Assembly (NCBI RefSeq): GCF_041449215.1 | Contig: NZ_JBGNFV010000001.1 | Coordinates: forward strand, 1,835,001-1,899,000 | DNA length: 64,000 bases | DNA from: Roseivirga sp. BDSF3-8 | GTDB lineage: Bacteria > Bacteroidota > Bacteroidia > Cytophagales > Cyclobacteriaceae | Direction: 5' to 3' | In this document: in pieces, positions 1 through 9,531 of the stretch | How the letters are laid out: the number at the start of each line of letters is the position of its first letter | Numbering within the stretch: the stretch's first letter is position 1 | Notes under the pieces: generated by a model | The model's input: the letters and a program-made list of their open reading frames with translations, nothing else | The model's database searches: none | What the model was told of the DNA's origin: nothing | Translations under genes and position numbers: made by a program

Positions 1-463
1 GATTGTCTGATTTACGATACTTCTCTGCAAAAGCAATTCCGGCACCTAGAGGAATCTGTCCGCCTACGATGCCATGTCCTCCGTAAAAATGGTTCTCTTT
101 ATCAAACATGTGCATGGATCCACCCTTACCTTTTACAATACCTGTAGCCTTACCAAAAAGCTCTGCCATTACTGCTTTTGGGTCAGACCCAAGGGCAATA
201 GGGTGAGCATGGTCACGATAGGCAGTAATGTATTTATCTCCCTTTTTCAGAGCGGATACGGCACCTGCCACACAGGCTTCCTGGCCAATGTAAAGATGGC
301 AGAACCCTCGGATTTTTTGCTGACCATAAAGCTGGCCTGCTTTTTCTTCGAACCGGCGCATGAGCAGCATGCTCTCAAACCAATTCATATATGTCTCTTT
401 TGAGAACTTATCTTTCGCTGCTGTTTTCTTACTTTTGGACTTTGATCCGGTTTCAGTTGCCAT
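1..463 (-). CDS. pdhA: Pyruvate dehydrogenase E1 component, alpha subunit (N-terminal part; runs off the window)
   Basis: The first 154 codons are present, starting at the ATG complement of 461-463. E1 alpha binds thiamine diphosphate and decarboxylates pyruvate for the dehydrogenase complex in the cytosol. After a short Lys/Ser-rich leader the sequence has family landmarks: MLLMRRFEEKAGQLY near residue 32, GFCHLYIGQEA, TAYRDHAHP, and GGSMHMFD followed by GGHGIVGGQIPLGAG, which leads into the ThDP-binding region lying beyond the window edge. The gene is divergent from recF. Identification is by motif order and is strong; whether it is fused to or followed by E1 beta cannot be seen. Confidence 0.93.
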   Translation of the reverse strand, partial: MATETGSKSKSKKTAAKDKFSKETYMNWFESMLLMRRFEEKAGQLYGQQKIRGFCHLYIGQEACVAGAVSALKKGDKYITAYRDHAHPIALGSDPKAVMAELFGKATGIVKGKGGSMHMFDKENHFYGGHGIVGGQIPLGAGIAFAEKYRKSDN

Positions 464-521
464 AATACGGTGATTAAAAATTCACTACCTTTTCAAAAAC
501 TGACGGTATTGCGAATAGTTC

Positions 522-533
522 GCCCCGCGGGGC
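522..533. promoter_or_regulatory. 12-bp perfect GC palindrome between divergent pdhA and recF
   Basis: The 112-bp spacer between the two divergent starts contains GCCCCGCGGGGC, a perfect palindrome in an otherwise AT-rich stretch. It could be an operator or part of a small hairpin. No clear TAnnTTTG box was found beside it, so the role is a guess. Confidence 0.3.
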
Positions 534-575
534 TCGCCTCGCGAAAATAATAGATAGGCCCAACTTATAAAATTA

Positions 576-1700
576 ATGTATCTGGAAAAGATCGAACTGC
601 TCAACTTCAAGAATTACGAATCGCTGGCACTCGATTTTGACCAAGGAATAAACTGCTTCACAGGACCTAACGGCTCCGGTAAGACTAACCTTCTGGATGC
701 TATCTATTATTTATCTCTCACAAAGAGTGCCTTTAGCAGCACTGACTCTTCAAATATAAGGCACGACTCATCGTATTTTATGCTTAGAGGGGTGTTTACC
801 TCGGATAAAAAGGCTGTGACGATCCAGTGCCAGATACAATCCGGCCAGAAAAAAAAGGTGTTGCATGATAAAACGCCGTATGAAAAGATTAGTGAACATA
901 TCGGCAGGTTTCCTGCCGTTCTTATCGCCCCGGACGACACAGAGCTTGTAAAGGGAGGTAGTGAAGGGCGAAGACGTTTTTTTGACTCGCTAATCTCACA
1001 AATTGATGCACGCTACCTTGATGACCTCATCCGATATAACCAGGTTCTGAAACGCCGGCAGGAGTTGCTCAAGCAATTTGAAAACAGAAAATACTTTGAC
1101 GGGGAGTTATTGGATGTATATGATAGGGAGTTGGTAGAAGGGGCTATCAGGCTGGGGGCACGAAGAAGGGATTTTATCGAAGAGTTCTCTCCGCTGTTTG
1201 TACGGCACTATGAGGAACTGTCAGACGGCAAAGAAAAGGTAGCTTTATCCTACCAAACAGAGGTGACAGGGGACGACTTCGAAAAAAAATTCAGGAAGAG
1301 TCGCGATCGTGACCTGATGCTGCAACGTACGAATAAAGGGATACATAAAGATGATTTCACTTTCCTGACAGATGATCACTCCTTAAAAAAATTTGGTAGT
1401 CAGGGCCAGCAGAAATCATTTGTGATAGCATTGAAGCTGGCAAAATTTGATGTCCTAACTGACAAAAAGGGCTTCAAACCACTTTTACTACTAGATGACA
1501 TCTTCGACAAACTGGATGACTCCCGGATCAGCCACCTCGTGGGTATGATCACAGCCCGGAGGTTCGGACAGGTATTTTTGACAGAAGCCCGCCCTGAGCG
1601 AACTAAGAAGGTATTTGAACACATCAGTGAATCCCCCCTCTTCTTCGATATAAAAACCTTGCGGGAAGAAAGAGCCGGCAGGGAAAACCCGTATATTTGA
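576..1700 (+). CDS. recF: DNA replication and repair protein RecF
   Basis: RecF is an SMC/ABC-type ATPase that works with RecO and RecR to load RecA at single-strand gaps. The 374-residue length fits the family. The Walker A motif GPNGSGKT is at residues 30-37, the ABC-like signature region includes SQGQQKSF near residue 275, and Walker B is LLLLDDIFDKLD near residue 302, with the D-loop following. The ATG at 576 gives the standard N-terminus (LEKIELLNFKNY). The DUF721 gene starts four bases after the stop, so the two are probably co-transcribed, an arrangement common in Bacteroidota. Confidence 0.96.
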   Translation: MYLEKIELLNFKNYESLALDFDQGINCFTGPNGSGKTNLLDAIYYLSLTKSAFSSTDSSNIRHDSSYFMLRGVFTSDKKAVTIQCQIQSGQKKKVLHDKTPYEKISEHIGRFPAVLIAPDDTELVKGGSEGRRRFFDSLISQIDARYLDDLIRYNQVLKRRQELLKQFENRKYFDGELLDVYDRELVEGAIRLGARRRDFIEEFSPLFVRHYEELSDGKEKVALSYQTEVTGDDFEKKFRKSRDRDLMLQRTNKGIHKDDFTFLTDDHSLKKFGSQGQQKSFVIALKLAKFDVLTDKKGFKPLLLLDDIFDKLDDSRISHLVGMITARRFGQVFLTEARPERTKKVFEHISESPLFFDIKTLREERAGRENPYI

Positions 1701-1704
1701 AGCT

Positions 1705-2025
1705 ATGCAAAAAGGCAACAAAAAGGGTTTCGGGGCAAGAAAATCAGATACGGTATCACTTAAAGATGCGATGAATGAGTTGCTTGATGCTTACCGTCTG
1801 AATAGCCGCTATTCTCAAACTCATCTCAAAGCAAACTGGCATGAAATAGCCGGTAATACTATTGCCAGACGTACTACTAAGATTTTCTTTAAAAAAGATG
1901 TGATGTTCGTGGAAGTTGGCTCTGCACCGCTAAAGCATCAAATGGGCTATGGAAAGGATATTTTGCTTAACCGTATAAGAGAAAAGTATGGGCCGGATCT
2001 TGTTAGTGAGATAATCTTACTTTAA
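1705..2025 (+). CDS. DUF721 domain protein (DciA-like)
   Basis: This 106-residue protein has the DUF721 layout: a charged N-terminus, LLDAYRLNSRYSQTHLKANWHEIAG, then TTKIFFKKDVMFVEVGSAPLKHQM and a C-terminal helix. The better studied DUF721 member DciA loads the replicative helicase in bacteria that lack DnaC; whether this short Bacteroidota form does the same is inference. It sits four bases after recF, supporting a replication/repair role and shared transcription. No oddities were seen. Confidence 0.85.
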   Translation: MQKGNKKGFGARKSDTVSLKDAMNELLDAYRLNSRYSQTHLKANWHEIAGNTIARRTTKIFFKKDVMFVEVGSAPLKHQMGYGKDILLNRIREKYGPDLVSEIILL

Positions 2026-2068
2026 TAATTTTACTGAACCCTCCACCGAGCAGGCTGTTTTGTAGGTT

Positions 2069-2908
2069 ATGAGTAAAAATTCAAAATGGTTCAGCCCAGC
2101 CCTTGGACGCCCCCTGGTTTGGTCTGATACACATAACAGAATCATTGCCCTTTTTGCCCTCGCTGCTTTTCCTCTGGCATTTTTCTGGAAGTATTTCACT
2201 GAACCCTCCGGGTTATGGGATATTATTTGGGTTTCGGCTGGTGCCCCCGTAACTGTATTTATAACCTGGGCTATAGGTCGTGAGGGCGATCCGGCAAGGC
2301 CGTGGTCGGCTCTGATAGCTGCTTTTGTCAGCCTTATTTCATGGGGTTTATTTAACAATCCGGACTTCATGCTTTTACTGGTGGCACTTATGAGCCTGAG
2401 AGTAATCAATCGCTCAACAGGCAAGAGGGCAACATTACCAGAGTCAGCCTTTATTTTATTTTTAACAGCGTGGCTGACGTGGAGCGGCTCAGTATATGCT
2501 GGCGCGATAGTGGGCCTGGCTTTCTGGCTGGATGCACGGCTGCCTGACCGCAGATTATCTCATTACCTTTTCGCACTAATGGCGCTTATCACAGGAGTGG
2601 CGGCCAGTCTGGTCACCAGAGATATTTCTGTTTACCCAAAGGAGCTTCAGCTATACTTCATAGCCGTGGTGACGCTACTGTCCATACCTACTATTCTTTA
2701 CTACCTCAAGGAGCGGGTTATAGCGGATAATGGTATGGAAGTACCAAGGTCAAGGGTATTAGCCGCAGTAGGGCTCTTATGGCTATTCCTGAGTTGCAAT
2801 GCCTTTATGTCACCCAATATTGGCTTGAATGATACATACCCTTTCCTCATGGTATTTATATGTATGGGAATTTTGAATACTGTCTCCGGAAGGAGTATGA
2901 AAAATTGA
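2069..2908 (+). CDS. Hypothetical multi-pass membrane protein
   Basis: The protein has 279 residues with about eight to nine hydrophobic segments (for example residues 27-45, 52-70, 80-110, 125-150, 165-180, 195-215, 230-245, 250-270), so it should be integral to the inner membrane. I do not recognise a family. It lies 43 bases after the DUF721 gene on the same strand and may be the last gene of the recF transcript. The ATG at 2069 follows a purine-poor leader, so the start is not certain. Confidence 0.7.
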   Translation: MSKNSKWFSPALGRPLVWSDTHNRIIALFALAAFPLAFFWKYFTEPSGLWDIIWVSAGAPVTVFITWAIGREGDPARPWSALIAAFVSLISWGLFNNPDFMLLLVALMSLRVINRSTGKRATLPESAFILFLTAWLTWSGSVYAGAIVGLAFWLDARLPDRRLSHYLFALMALITGVAASLVTRDISVYPKELQLYFIAVVTLLSIPTILYYLKERVIADNGMEVPRSRVLAAVGLLWLFLSCNAFMSPNIGLNDTYPFLMVFICMGILNTVSGRSMKN

Positions 2909-3096
2909 TTTTCAACCAACGGAGAGGCAATAATGGAGAAACTTTGCTCGTATTGATAACATGCAATTTTAGAATATGAATTCTTGATAAGAATTTAATT
3001 TCTGTTAAATTGTATAGAGTGCATCAAACCAACCATATAGTCAGTAGAACAATGTAACATTATACCGGAAACCCGGATTTGGAGCAGGGCTACGGT

Positions 3097-3354
3097 ATGG
3101 GTATTTTTGGATCAGATATAGCACACATACCTAAATGTAACTCAACAATGGGACCGGCTACACATATTTTCTCATCATTTTTTGGTTCTGAGCTTATTCG
3201 TAACCTTTTATCAATTGTCAGCGGGCATCATGACCGGCTAACAGATCTTGAAGGACTTATAGGTAATCGTCTTGATGATCAGTTTGACAGTGAGGACCCG
3301 GACCGCCAGGGAAGAGAAGGAAACGAAGAACTAGCAGGAGACGAGGGTATCTGA
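3097..3354 (+). CDS. Possible small hypothetical protein (weak)
   Basis: An open frame runs from a TTG at 3079 or ATG at 3097 to 3356, about 85-91 residues, ending in a strongly acidic tail (ten or more Asp/Glu in the last 30 residues). No family was recognised. It fills most of a 450-bp gap between the membrane protein and the convergent sensor kinase, whose stop lies a few bases away. No promoter box or ribosome binding site stands out. It may be non-coding. Confidence 0.25.
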   Translation: MGIFGSDIAHIPKCNSTMGPATHIFSSFFGSELIRNLLSIVSGHHDRLTDLEGLIGNRLDDQFDSEDPDRQGREGNEELAGDEGI

Positions 3355-3361
3355 ATTGAGA

Positions 3362-5527
3362 TTATAGTACTACCTGAGACCCTACATATAGCTGAGGGAT
3401 GGCTATCTCGAATGTAGTCCACTGACCTTCGGTATCCAGCCTTAAATCCCCTCCCAGTTTTTCTATTGCCAGCCGGGAGATATACAGCCCCATACCGGAA
3501 CCTGAGGATCTTTCTGTTCCTCTGAAAAACATAGTAAATATCTGCTCCTTGATATCATCGGGGATGCCTATTCCATTATCGGAAACAGTAACATACAGGA
3601 GGTTTTTCTCTACACTAACCTTTACTTTTACCTTACTTGGAGAGTCATGAAGCTGGCTTGAGAAAATAATGGCATTTTCAAGAATGTTCTCTACTATAGT
3701 GGTAATAAGCTGCTTATCCGTAAACCACTTCACATCATCTGGCATGTCCAGAAAGAAGGTCACATCTGAATAGCTGTCCAGATTGGCGAGAGAATCTTTC
3801 GTTTTCCGAATAAGACTAACTACATCGACTTGCTCACCTTCAGGTAGCTTATTCTTGATATAATTGTAGCTGATGAGACGATCCAGTATTTTATTCATCT
3901 GCTTACTGGTCTTATCCAGTAGCTGCAGGTAACACTTAGCCGTATCATCTGTGATTTCCATCAGGGCGGTGTTACAAAGGCCCTTCATACTTACGAGAGG
4001 TCCACGAATGTCATGGGAGGTTTTATACACCAAGGTATCCAGTTCCTGGTTTACAATAAGCTGATCATGATACGATTTCTGTAGCTCCCTAGTCCGCTCC
4101 TGTACCTTGGCCTCCAGTTCGAGATTGATACGGCTAAGCTTTTCGTTTTTCTCTTCAATGATCTTCTGAGTTTCAGCAATTTTATCCCTCTGGTTACCTA
4201 TTTCCTCTTTCTGGAGAATAATTTCTTCATTTTGTCTCCGGAGCATGTCATTAGTACGGGTACGAATACGGTACCGGCTAAAATACAAGGCGCCTAGCCC
4301 TCCAAGCAGAAGCACGCTTATGATAAGAAGGTAGATAATGAACTGATTATTCTCTATCTGAAGTTGCTTGATTTGTATGTCTTGCTCTTTAAGCTCCAGT
4401 TCCTTTTCTCTTTTCTCAAGTTCAAAGCGGGACTCCATCTTATTTACCTTCAGTTCCAGCTCTTCATTATGAATGCTATCCTTCAGATTCATATACCGGT
4501 ACTGGTACTGGAAGGCATTCTGATAATCCCCAAGGTCTTCATAAAGTTGCCAGAGCCCATCGTAAATGTGGAGAAGGTTAGTCCTCGCGTTGATCTCATC
4601 AGCAATGGACATACCTTGCAGGTAATGATCAAGAGCAACCTTAGAGTTACCAAGACGCAGGTGCAACTCACCCAATGTTTGCAGCGTTGTGGCTTCACCC
4701 TGCAAATCCTGATTTTCTCTTTTAAGCCTCAGGGAACTTTCCAGCGTAGAGAGTGCCTCGGCGTAGCGCCCCTGCTTAAAGTACGTTTCCCCAATATACC
4801 CCAGAGTTTTAGCGTAGCCCCGTTCGTTGCCTACCGCTTTCCGGCTATCAAGGGCCTCACCGAAGTACTGAAGAGCCGTATTATAATCACCCTTTTTGCT
4901 GTATATATGGCCTATGTTATTAAGTGCAGTTGCATAGCCTCTCTCATTGTCCAGTTGCACAGATATGTCACGCAACTGCTCATAGTACTTAATGGCTTCG
5001 TCGTACTCTCCTTTTTCTTCGTAAATCAGCCCAATGTTATTATACAATGATGCGGAACTAATATCATTGATTTCTTTGGATAGGCTAATGGCTTCATTGT
5101 AATAATCAATTGCCTCCTCGTAGGCCCCCTGGTTATAATAAACCACACCCAGCCCGCCTAATATGTAAGCCTGGTAGGTAGTGTCGTTTTCCTCTCGAGC
5201 CATTTTCAACCCGGCATTAAGCCTGCTGTCTGCCGCTTCGTAGTCGCCCTTGTACCTGTATATAAGCCCCAGATTATACAGCGCCTCTATTTCTTTGCCT
5301 TTTTTATTGGAAGAAACCGCCAGATCAAGCGCTTTTCTTGCATATAATAAGGCTGAATCAGTATTGACATTCCTGAAATACTCAGTCAATGCAAGGTACG
5401 CCTCTACTTTTGCCTCATCATCTGAAGAATGCAGAATAGAATATAGGCTGTCTACCTGGCCTTTGACCTGGAGAAACTGCCCCACCAGCATGAGGGCAAG
5501 AAAACATGTCAGCAACCTTTTGTTCAT
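3362..5527 (-). CDS. TPR-repeat sensor histidine kinase
   Basis: A 721-residue orphan sensor kinase. Residues 1-23 are a signal peptide. Residues about 30-380 hold eight or so tetratricopeptide repeats (units of the AYILGGLGVVYYNQGAYEEAIDYY type), probably periplasmic. A coiled coil and one membrane helix follow (FIIYLLIISVLLLGGLGALYF, near 395-416), then a second coiled coil and the HisKA box with TSHDIRGPLVSMK, where the His is the phosphoacceptor. The C-terminal HATPase domain shows the N box (ENILENAIIFS), VSDNGIGIP and GSGMGLYISR. This layout is common in Bacteroidota, but the ligand is unknown. No response regulator lies nearby. Confidence 0.9.
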   Translation of the reverse strand: MNKRLLTCFLALMLVGQFLQVKGQVDSLYSILHSSDDEAKVEAYLALTEYFRNVNTDSALLYARKALDLAVSSNKKGKEIEALYNLGLIYRYKGDYEAADSRLNAGLKMAREENDTTYQAYILGGLGVVYYNQGAYEEAIDYYNEAISLSKEINDISSASLYNNIGLIYEEKGEYDEAIKYYEQLRDISVQLDNERGYATALNNIGHIYSKKGDYNTALQYFGEALDSRKAVGNERGYAKTLGYIGETYFKQGRYAEALSTLESSLRLKRENQDLQGEATTLQTLGELHLRLGNSKVALDHYLQGMSIADEINARTNLLHIYDGLWQLYEDLGDYQNAFQYQYRYMNLKDSIHNEELELKVNKMESRFELEKREKELELKEQDIQIKQLQIENNQFIIYLLIISVLLLGGLGALYFSRYRIRTRTNDMLRRQNEEIILQKEEIGNQRDKIAETQKIIEEKNEKLSRINLELEAKVQERTRELQKSYHDQLIVNQELDTLVYKTSHDIRGPLVSMKGLCNTALMEITDDTAKCYLQLLDKTSKQMNKILDRLISYNYIKNKLPEGEQVDVVSLIRKTKDSLANLDSYSDVTFFLDMPDDVKWFTDKQLITTIVENILENAIIFSSQLHDSPSKVKVKVSVEKNLLYVTVSDNGIGIPDDIKEQIFTMFFRGTERSSGSGMGLYISRLAIEKLGGDLRLDTEGQWTTFEIAIPQLYVGSQVVL

Positions 5528-5692
5528 GGCTGATTTTCAAGCAAATAGCCTGTTTTATAACCTGTCTTTGGAGGGAAAAACACCTTAATTAAATTGATCA
5601 CTTAATATGTGCTGGTAAAGGTTATACCGCTTAAATATAAAATTAAAATTGTATTTTTCTAACGGAATACCCTTAAATACCCACCTGAGTAC

Positions 5693-7867
5693 TTACTCAG
5701 CAGAATCGGCTGGCACAGGGCTTCCGGTATTCACAAGACTCATCTCTTTTATAAGATGGCCGGCCCCGGCAAACTTATCGATGATAAATAAAATATAGCG
5801 CGCGTCCACAGAGATATTACGGCACATCTCTGGATCAAACATTATATCACTCATCGTGCCTTGCCATGCCCTGTCGAAGTTAATACCTATTAACCTACCC
5901 TCAGCGTCAATAACGGGGCTACCACTATTGCCTCCGGTAGTATGATTGGAGGCAGTGAAACACACCGGCATCATACCATCCTGTCCATAGGGGCCATACT
6001 CTTTCTTAAGGTAAAGCTCTCTAAGCTTTGCCGGCACCACAAACTCTGCATTGTCCGGATCTTCCTTATCCATAATTCCCTCCAAAGTCGTGTAGTGCAG
6101 ATACTCTACTCCATCCGCAGGCTCATACCCTTCTACCTGACCATATGCGACTCTGAGTGTACCGTTGGCATCAGGGTAGAACCGTCGATCTTCCTGCATC
6201 TCTCTCAGACCGGCCATGTATGTCCGGTACAGCTCGTCCAGCTCGGCATCTGTTGTTCTTTTCCTGGGCTGAATTTTTTCGTTGTATATATATGCAAAGT
6301 CCCTGTATAAGCTGAACAGCGGATCCTTCCTGAGTTTCTTGCCTACTCTCTTTTTCTTATTTTTATCCAGAAATGCGAGCAGTTCTTCTTTTTCGTCGAT
6401 AACTGACTCATTAAATAAATAAGCCGTCAGTTTTTCATAGTCGCCATCTTTCTCATTCAGAAGTTCAGTAAAGGTAGTAGGTTGGAACTGGCCCACCACA
6501 TTTTCCCGGTATTTAGCCAGCATAGCTGCCGTAAGCTTTTGCTCGGTCGCTACATCATAGTCCTTATAAAAGCGGTCTATGTAGGCTTCTATATCCTCGC
6601 GCGACATGCTTTCATCACTAGCATATTGATCCAGACGCCTGGAAAGGGCGGCAATATCCAGCCTCAGGATGGCTTCGCGAATGGTATTGTATGCCATATT
6701 TAGCTCATTCTCTCCATCATATATTTCGGCAAACCGAGTAATGACATTTCCATACTTACCTGAGCGACCCCCACTATTGGCCCATTCATCAAAAGCTTCT
6801 TCCTCTTCCCTCTTCTTCCGGGTGGCATTCAGCCGCTCAAGCCCTTTATTTTCTCCTATCCATTTCTTCCAATAGTTGGCTATACCGGCATATTTGCTGG
6901 CATATTTAATCCTGTTCTCGTCACTGTTAGCCATTGCTTCATCCAGTATATCGAGCTTTACCTGCCGTATGTTAATCCGAGTAGGGTTTATCTCACTGGT
7001 GAGTTGTTCTACCGCATGGCTGGTCAGGTATTGCTCTGTAGTGCCTGGGAATCCAAACACCATAGTAAAATCACCTGGCTCTACACCACCGAGGTTCACA
7101 GGGAGAAAGTGGCGGGGCTTAAGGGGAATATTATCCTCTGAGTATTCAGCCGGCTTTCCGTCAGGTCCGGAATAAACTCTGAACAGGCTAAAGTCACCAG
7201 TATGTCTCGGCCACATCCAGTTATCTGTATCGCCACCAAACTTGCCTATAGAGCTGGGAGGCGCTCCTACAAGGCGGACATCCCTATAGGTCTCGGTAAC
7301 AAACATGTAATATTCGTTACCATAATAAAAAGGCTTAATCCGGGCCTCATAGTGAGTCCCTTCCGTAGCCTGACCTGTAATCGCTCGGGTTTTATCTTTT
7401 ATGAGAGTGGCCCGGTCCTCTTCAGACATACCTGGAGTGACACCCTCAAGCACCTGATCGGTCACATCCTCTATTCTTACAATAAAGGACACAAACAAGC
7501 CGGGGTTATGTAACTCTTCCTCCCTGCTCATAGCCCAAAAGCCGTCTGTAAGCAGGTCATTTTCCACAGAGCTATGATACTGAATCTGACCATACCCGCA
7601 ATGGTGGTTAGTAAGTATCAGGCCCTCTGGTGATATAAGCTCTCCGGTACAAAACCCGCCAAAACTTACAATAGCATCTTTGAGGCTGCTTTCGTTGATA
7701 TCGTAAATATCTTTTGCGGTAAGTTTCATGCCTAAATCCTGCATCTCCTTTTCATTAAGATTGGAAAGAAGGTGCGGAAGCCACATGCCCTCTACGGCGT
7801 GGCTGGATTGAAATGATAGTACGATAAGAAGGAATAGAAGTAGCCCTTTGGATGCAAGTCTGTTCAT
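5693..7867 (-). CDS. S46 family dipeptidyl peptidase, DPP11 type
   Basis: A 724-residue periplasmic serine exopeptidase releasing dipeptides from peptide N-termini. Residues 1-25 form a signal peptide. The catalytic His is H89 in TNHHCGYG and the nucleophile is S648 in GGNSGSP. The residue 18 positions after the Ser is Arg (R666, in NFDRAW). In the characterised Porphyromonas enzymes, Arg here (R673) marks DPP11, with Asp/Glu preference at P1, while Gly marks DPP7. The C-terminal block (QGTMSD, CRNISVDARYILFIIDK) also fits DPP11. Specificity is inferred from that residue. It is probably a single-gene unit. Confidence 0.92.
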   Translation of the reverse strand: MNRLASKGLLLFLLIVLSFQSSHAVEGMWLPHLLSNLNEKEMQDLGMKLTAKDIYDINESSLKDAIVSFGGFCTGELISPEGLILTNHHCGYGQIQYHSSVENDLLTDGFWAMSREEELHNPGLFVSFIVRIEDVTDQVLEGVTPGMSEEDRATLIKDKTRAITGQATEGTHYEARIKPFYYGNEYYMFVTETYRDVRLVGAPPSSIGKFGGDTDNWMWPRHTGDFSLFRVYSGPDGKPAEYSEDNIPLKPRHFLPVNLGGVEPGDFTMVFGFPGTTEQYLTSHAVEQLTSEINPTRINIRQVKLDILDEAMANSDENRIKYASKYAGIANYWKKWIGENKGLERLNATRKKREEEEAFDEWANSGGRSGKYGNVITRFAEIYDGENELNMAYNTIREAILRLDIAALSRRLDQYASDESMSREDIEAYIDRFYKDYDVATEQKLTAAMLAKYRENVVGQFQPTTFTELLNEKDGDYEKLTAYLFNESVIDEKEELLAFLDKNKKKRVGKKLRKDPLFSLYRDFAYIYNEKIQPRKRTTDAELDELYRTYMAGLREMQEDRRFYPDANGTLRVAYGQVEGYEPADGVEYLHYTTLEGIMDKEDPDNAEFVVPAKLRELYLKKEYGPYGQDGMMPVCFTASNHTTGGNSGSPVIDAEGRLIGINFDRAWQGTMSDIMFDPEMCRNISVDARYILFIIDKFAGAGHLIKEMSLVNTGSPVPADSAE

Positions 7868-8000
7868 AAAAGTAAAAGATTTTGGCAGCTGAATTTACGG
7901 CTTTTTACCAGGAGGATAAACACGGTTTACGATTTAATTCGTTCAGTAAAGCACTCCTATTCTTTTTTTTACGTATGATACCTAGCTAAATAATTAAAAC

Positions 8001-9434
8001 TTGACGTTAGTTAAAGAAAAACCGTCTGAAACCCCTCAAAGAACAAGAAGACCGGGCTACGGCGCTGCGGGGGTGGTATTTAGGTTTGTCAAAAGGTTAA
8101 TAAACCTGGAAGAGGACAAAGCAGATGAGGAAAAAACGATCGAAGAGATCAAAAAGGGGGTGCCATTTCGCGGCGCAAACCTGTGGATTCTCATTTTTGC
8201 CATTTTTATTGCCTCCATCGGCCTTAATGTTAACAGCACGGCGGTAATAATCGGGGCCATGCTTATCTCTCCCCTCATGGGGCCGATAATGGGCATCGGG
8301 CTAGGTATGGGAATCAATGATCTGGAATTGATAAAAAAGGGGGTAATGAACCTGGCTGTGGCTGTGGTTATTTCCGTACTTACCTCTACTATTTATTTTA
8401 TGATCTCCCCGCTTAGCGATGCCCAGTCAGAATTGCTGGCACGAACCACCCCTACGTTATGGGATGTGATGATAGCTGTATTTGGTGGATTGGCGGGTAT
8501 TGTAGCCGGGTCACGGCGAGAAAAAAGTAATGCTATACCAGGGGTGGCTATAGCAACAGCGCTGATGCCTCCTTTATGTACGGCTGGTTATGGCCTGGCT
8601 ACAGGCAACCTATATTACTTCTTCGGTGCTTTCTACCTGTTTTTCATAAATACTGTATTCATAAGCCTTTCCACTTTCCTGATCGTAAGGTATCTGAAGT
8701 ACCCCAAGAAGGTTTTTGTAGACGAGGCAAGAGAAAGAAGAGTGAAGTCCATTATCTCATTCTTTGTATTGCTTACCATATTACCGAGCTTTTTTACAGC
8801 TTATCAGGTGGTGAGGCGAAGTATATTCGAACGTAATGCACAGCTCTTTGTATCAAACGAACTGGCATTTGACAATTCTCCGGTAATAAGCCGGGAGTTT
8901 ACCTTTTCAGATGATACCAGCCGAATAGAGATTACGCTGTTCGGTGCGCCGGTATCGAAGGAGATTATTAACCACGCCAGTCAGAAGCTAGGCACCTATA
9001 GCCTGGAGGGCACTACCCTGGTAGTGCATCAGGGCTATGAGGACGAAGAAGATAACCTGAGCCAGGATGTGTTGGAAAAATATAATCAGAGCGTGAAAGC
9101 AGGCATCATAGAGGAGCTATACCGAAAAAATGAGCAGGCACTAAATGATAAGAATGATAAGATCGCTTTTTTGGAGAAAGAGATTACGCTGCTGAAAGGG
9201 CGCCAGGTGGCTTTTGATGACATCTGCCGGGAGGTAAAGGTGCAGTACCCGGGCCTGAAGGAGTTTAGCCTGTCAGTCGCGCCCATAGCCACCATTGATT
9301 CACTGAACGTGAGCCAGGTTACGTTTGCCTATGCGAACTTTGCAACCAGGCAGCGGCGGACAGTATTACAAAAGATGGAGGAATGGCTGAAGGTGCGTAC
9401 GCAATCAGACTCCCTTAGGCTGATTGTCCAGTAA
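8001..9434 (+). CDS. DUF389 family membrane protein
   Basis: A 477-residue protein with the DUF389 core: a membrane region at about residues 60-270 starting with RGANLWILIFAIFIASIGLN and containing the conserved STAVIIGAMLISPLMGPIMG and IPGVAIATALMPPLCTAGYG segments, followed by a soluble tail of about 200 residues with a coiled-coil stretch. The family has no firmly assigned function. The frame opens with TTG at 8001; no good ATG lies nearby, so the exact start is uncertain. It ends at a strong bidirectional terminator shared with lspA. Confidence 0.85.
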   Translation: MTLVKEKPSETPQRTRRPGYGAAGVVFRFVKRLINLEEDKADEEKTIEEIKKGVPFRGANLWILIFAIFIASIGLNVNSTAVIIGAMLISPLMGPIMGIGLGMGINDLELIKKGVMNLAVAVVISVLTSTIYFMISPLSDAQSELLARTTPTLWDVMIAVFGGLAGIVAGSRREKSNAIPGVAIATALMPPLCTAGYGLATGNLYYFFGAFYLFFINTVFISLSTFLIVRYLKYPKKVFVDEARERRVKSIISFFVLLTILPSFFTAYQVVRRSIFERNAQLFVSNELAFDNSPVISREFTFSDDTSRIEITLFGAPVSKEIINHASQKLGTYSLEGTTLVVHQGYEDEEDNLSQDVLEKYNQSVKAGIIEELYRKNEQALNDKNDKIAFLEKEITLLKGRQVAFDDICREVKVQYPGLKEFSLSVAPIATIDSLNVSQVTFAYANFATRQRRTVLQKMEEWLKVRTQSDSLRLIVQ

Positions 9435-9452
9435 AGCATAAAACCTTTAAAT

Positions 9453-9492
9453 AAAAAAAGCTCCCGGACAGGCCTGTCCGGGAGCTTTTTTT
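9453..9492. terminator. Bidirectional intrinsic terminator between DUF389 gene and lspA
   Basis: A perfect 13-bp GC-rich stem centred between 9472 and 9473 (arm AGCTCCCGGACAGG from 9459) is flanked by A-tract and T-tract arms that extend the pairing. It lies between two convergent genes and can stop transcription from both sides. Confidence 0.93.
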
Positions 9493-9531
9493 TGCAGCAG
9501 ATAGAGAATCTGCGGGCATTGATTAATATTA

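Noticed and set aside
4364-5050. A 228-residue plus-strand frame inside the sensor kinase gene
   Set aside because: It is antisense to the TPR region of a well-supported kinase, with biased composition and no family match.
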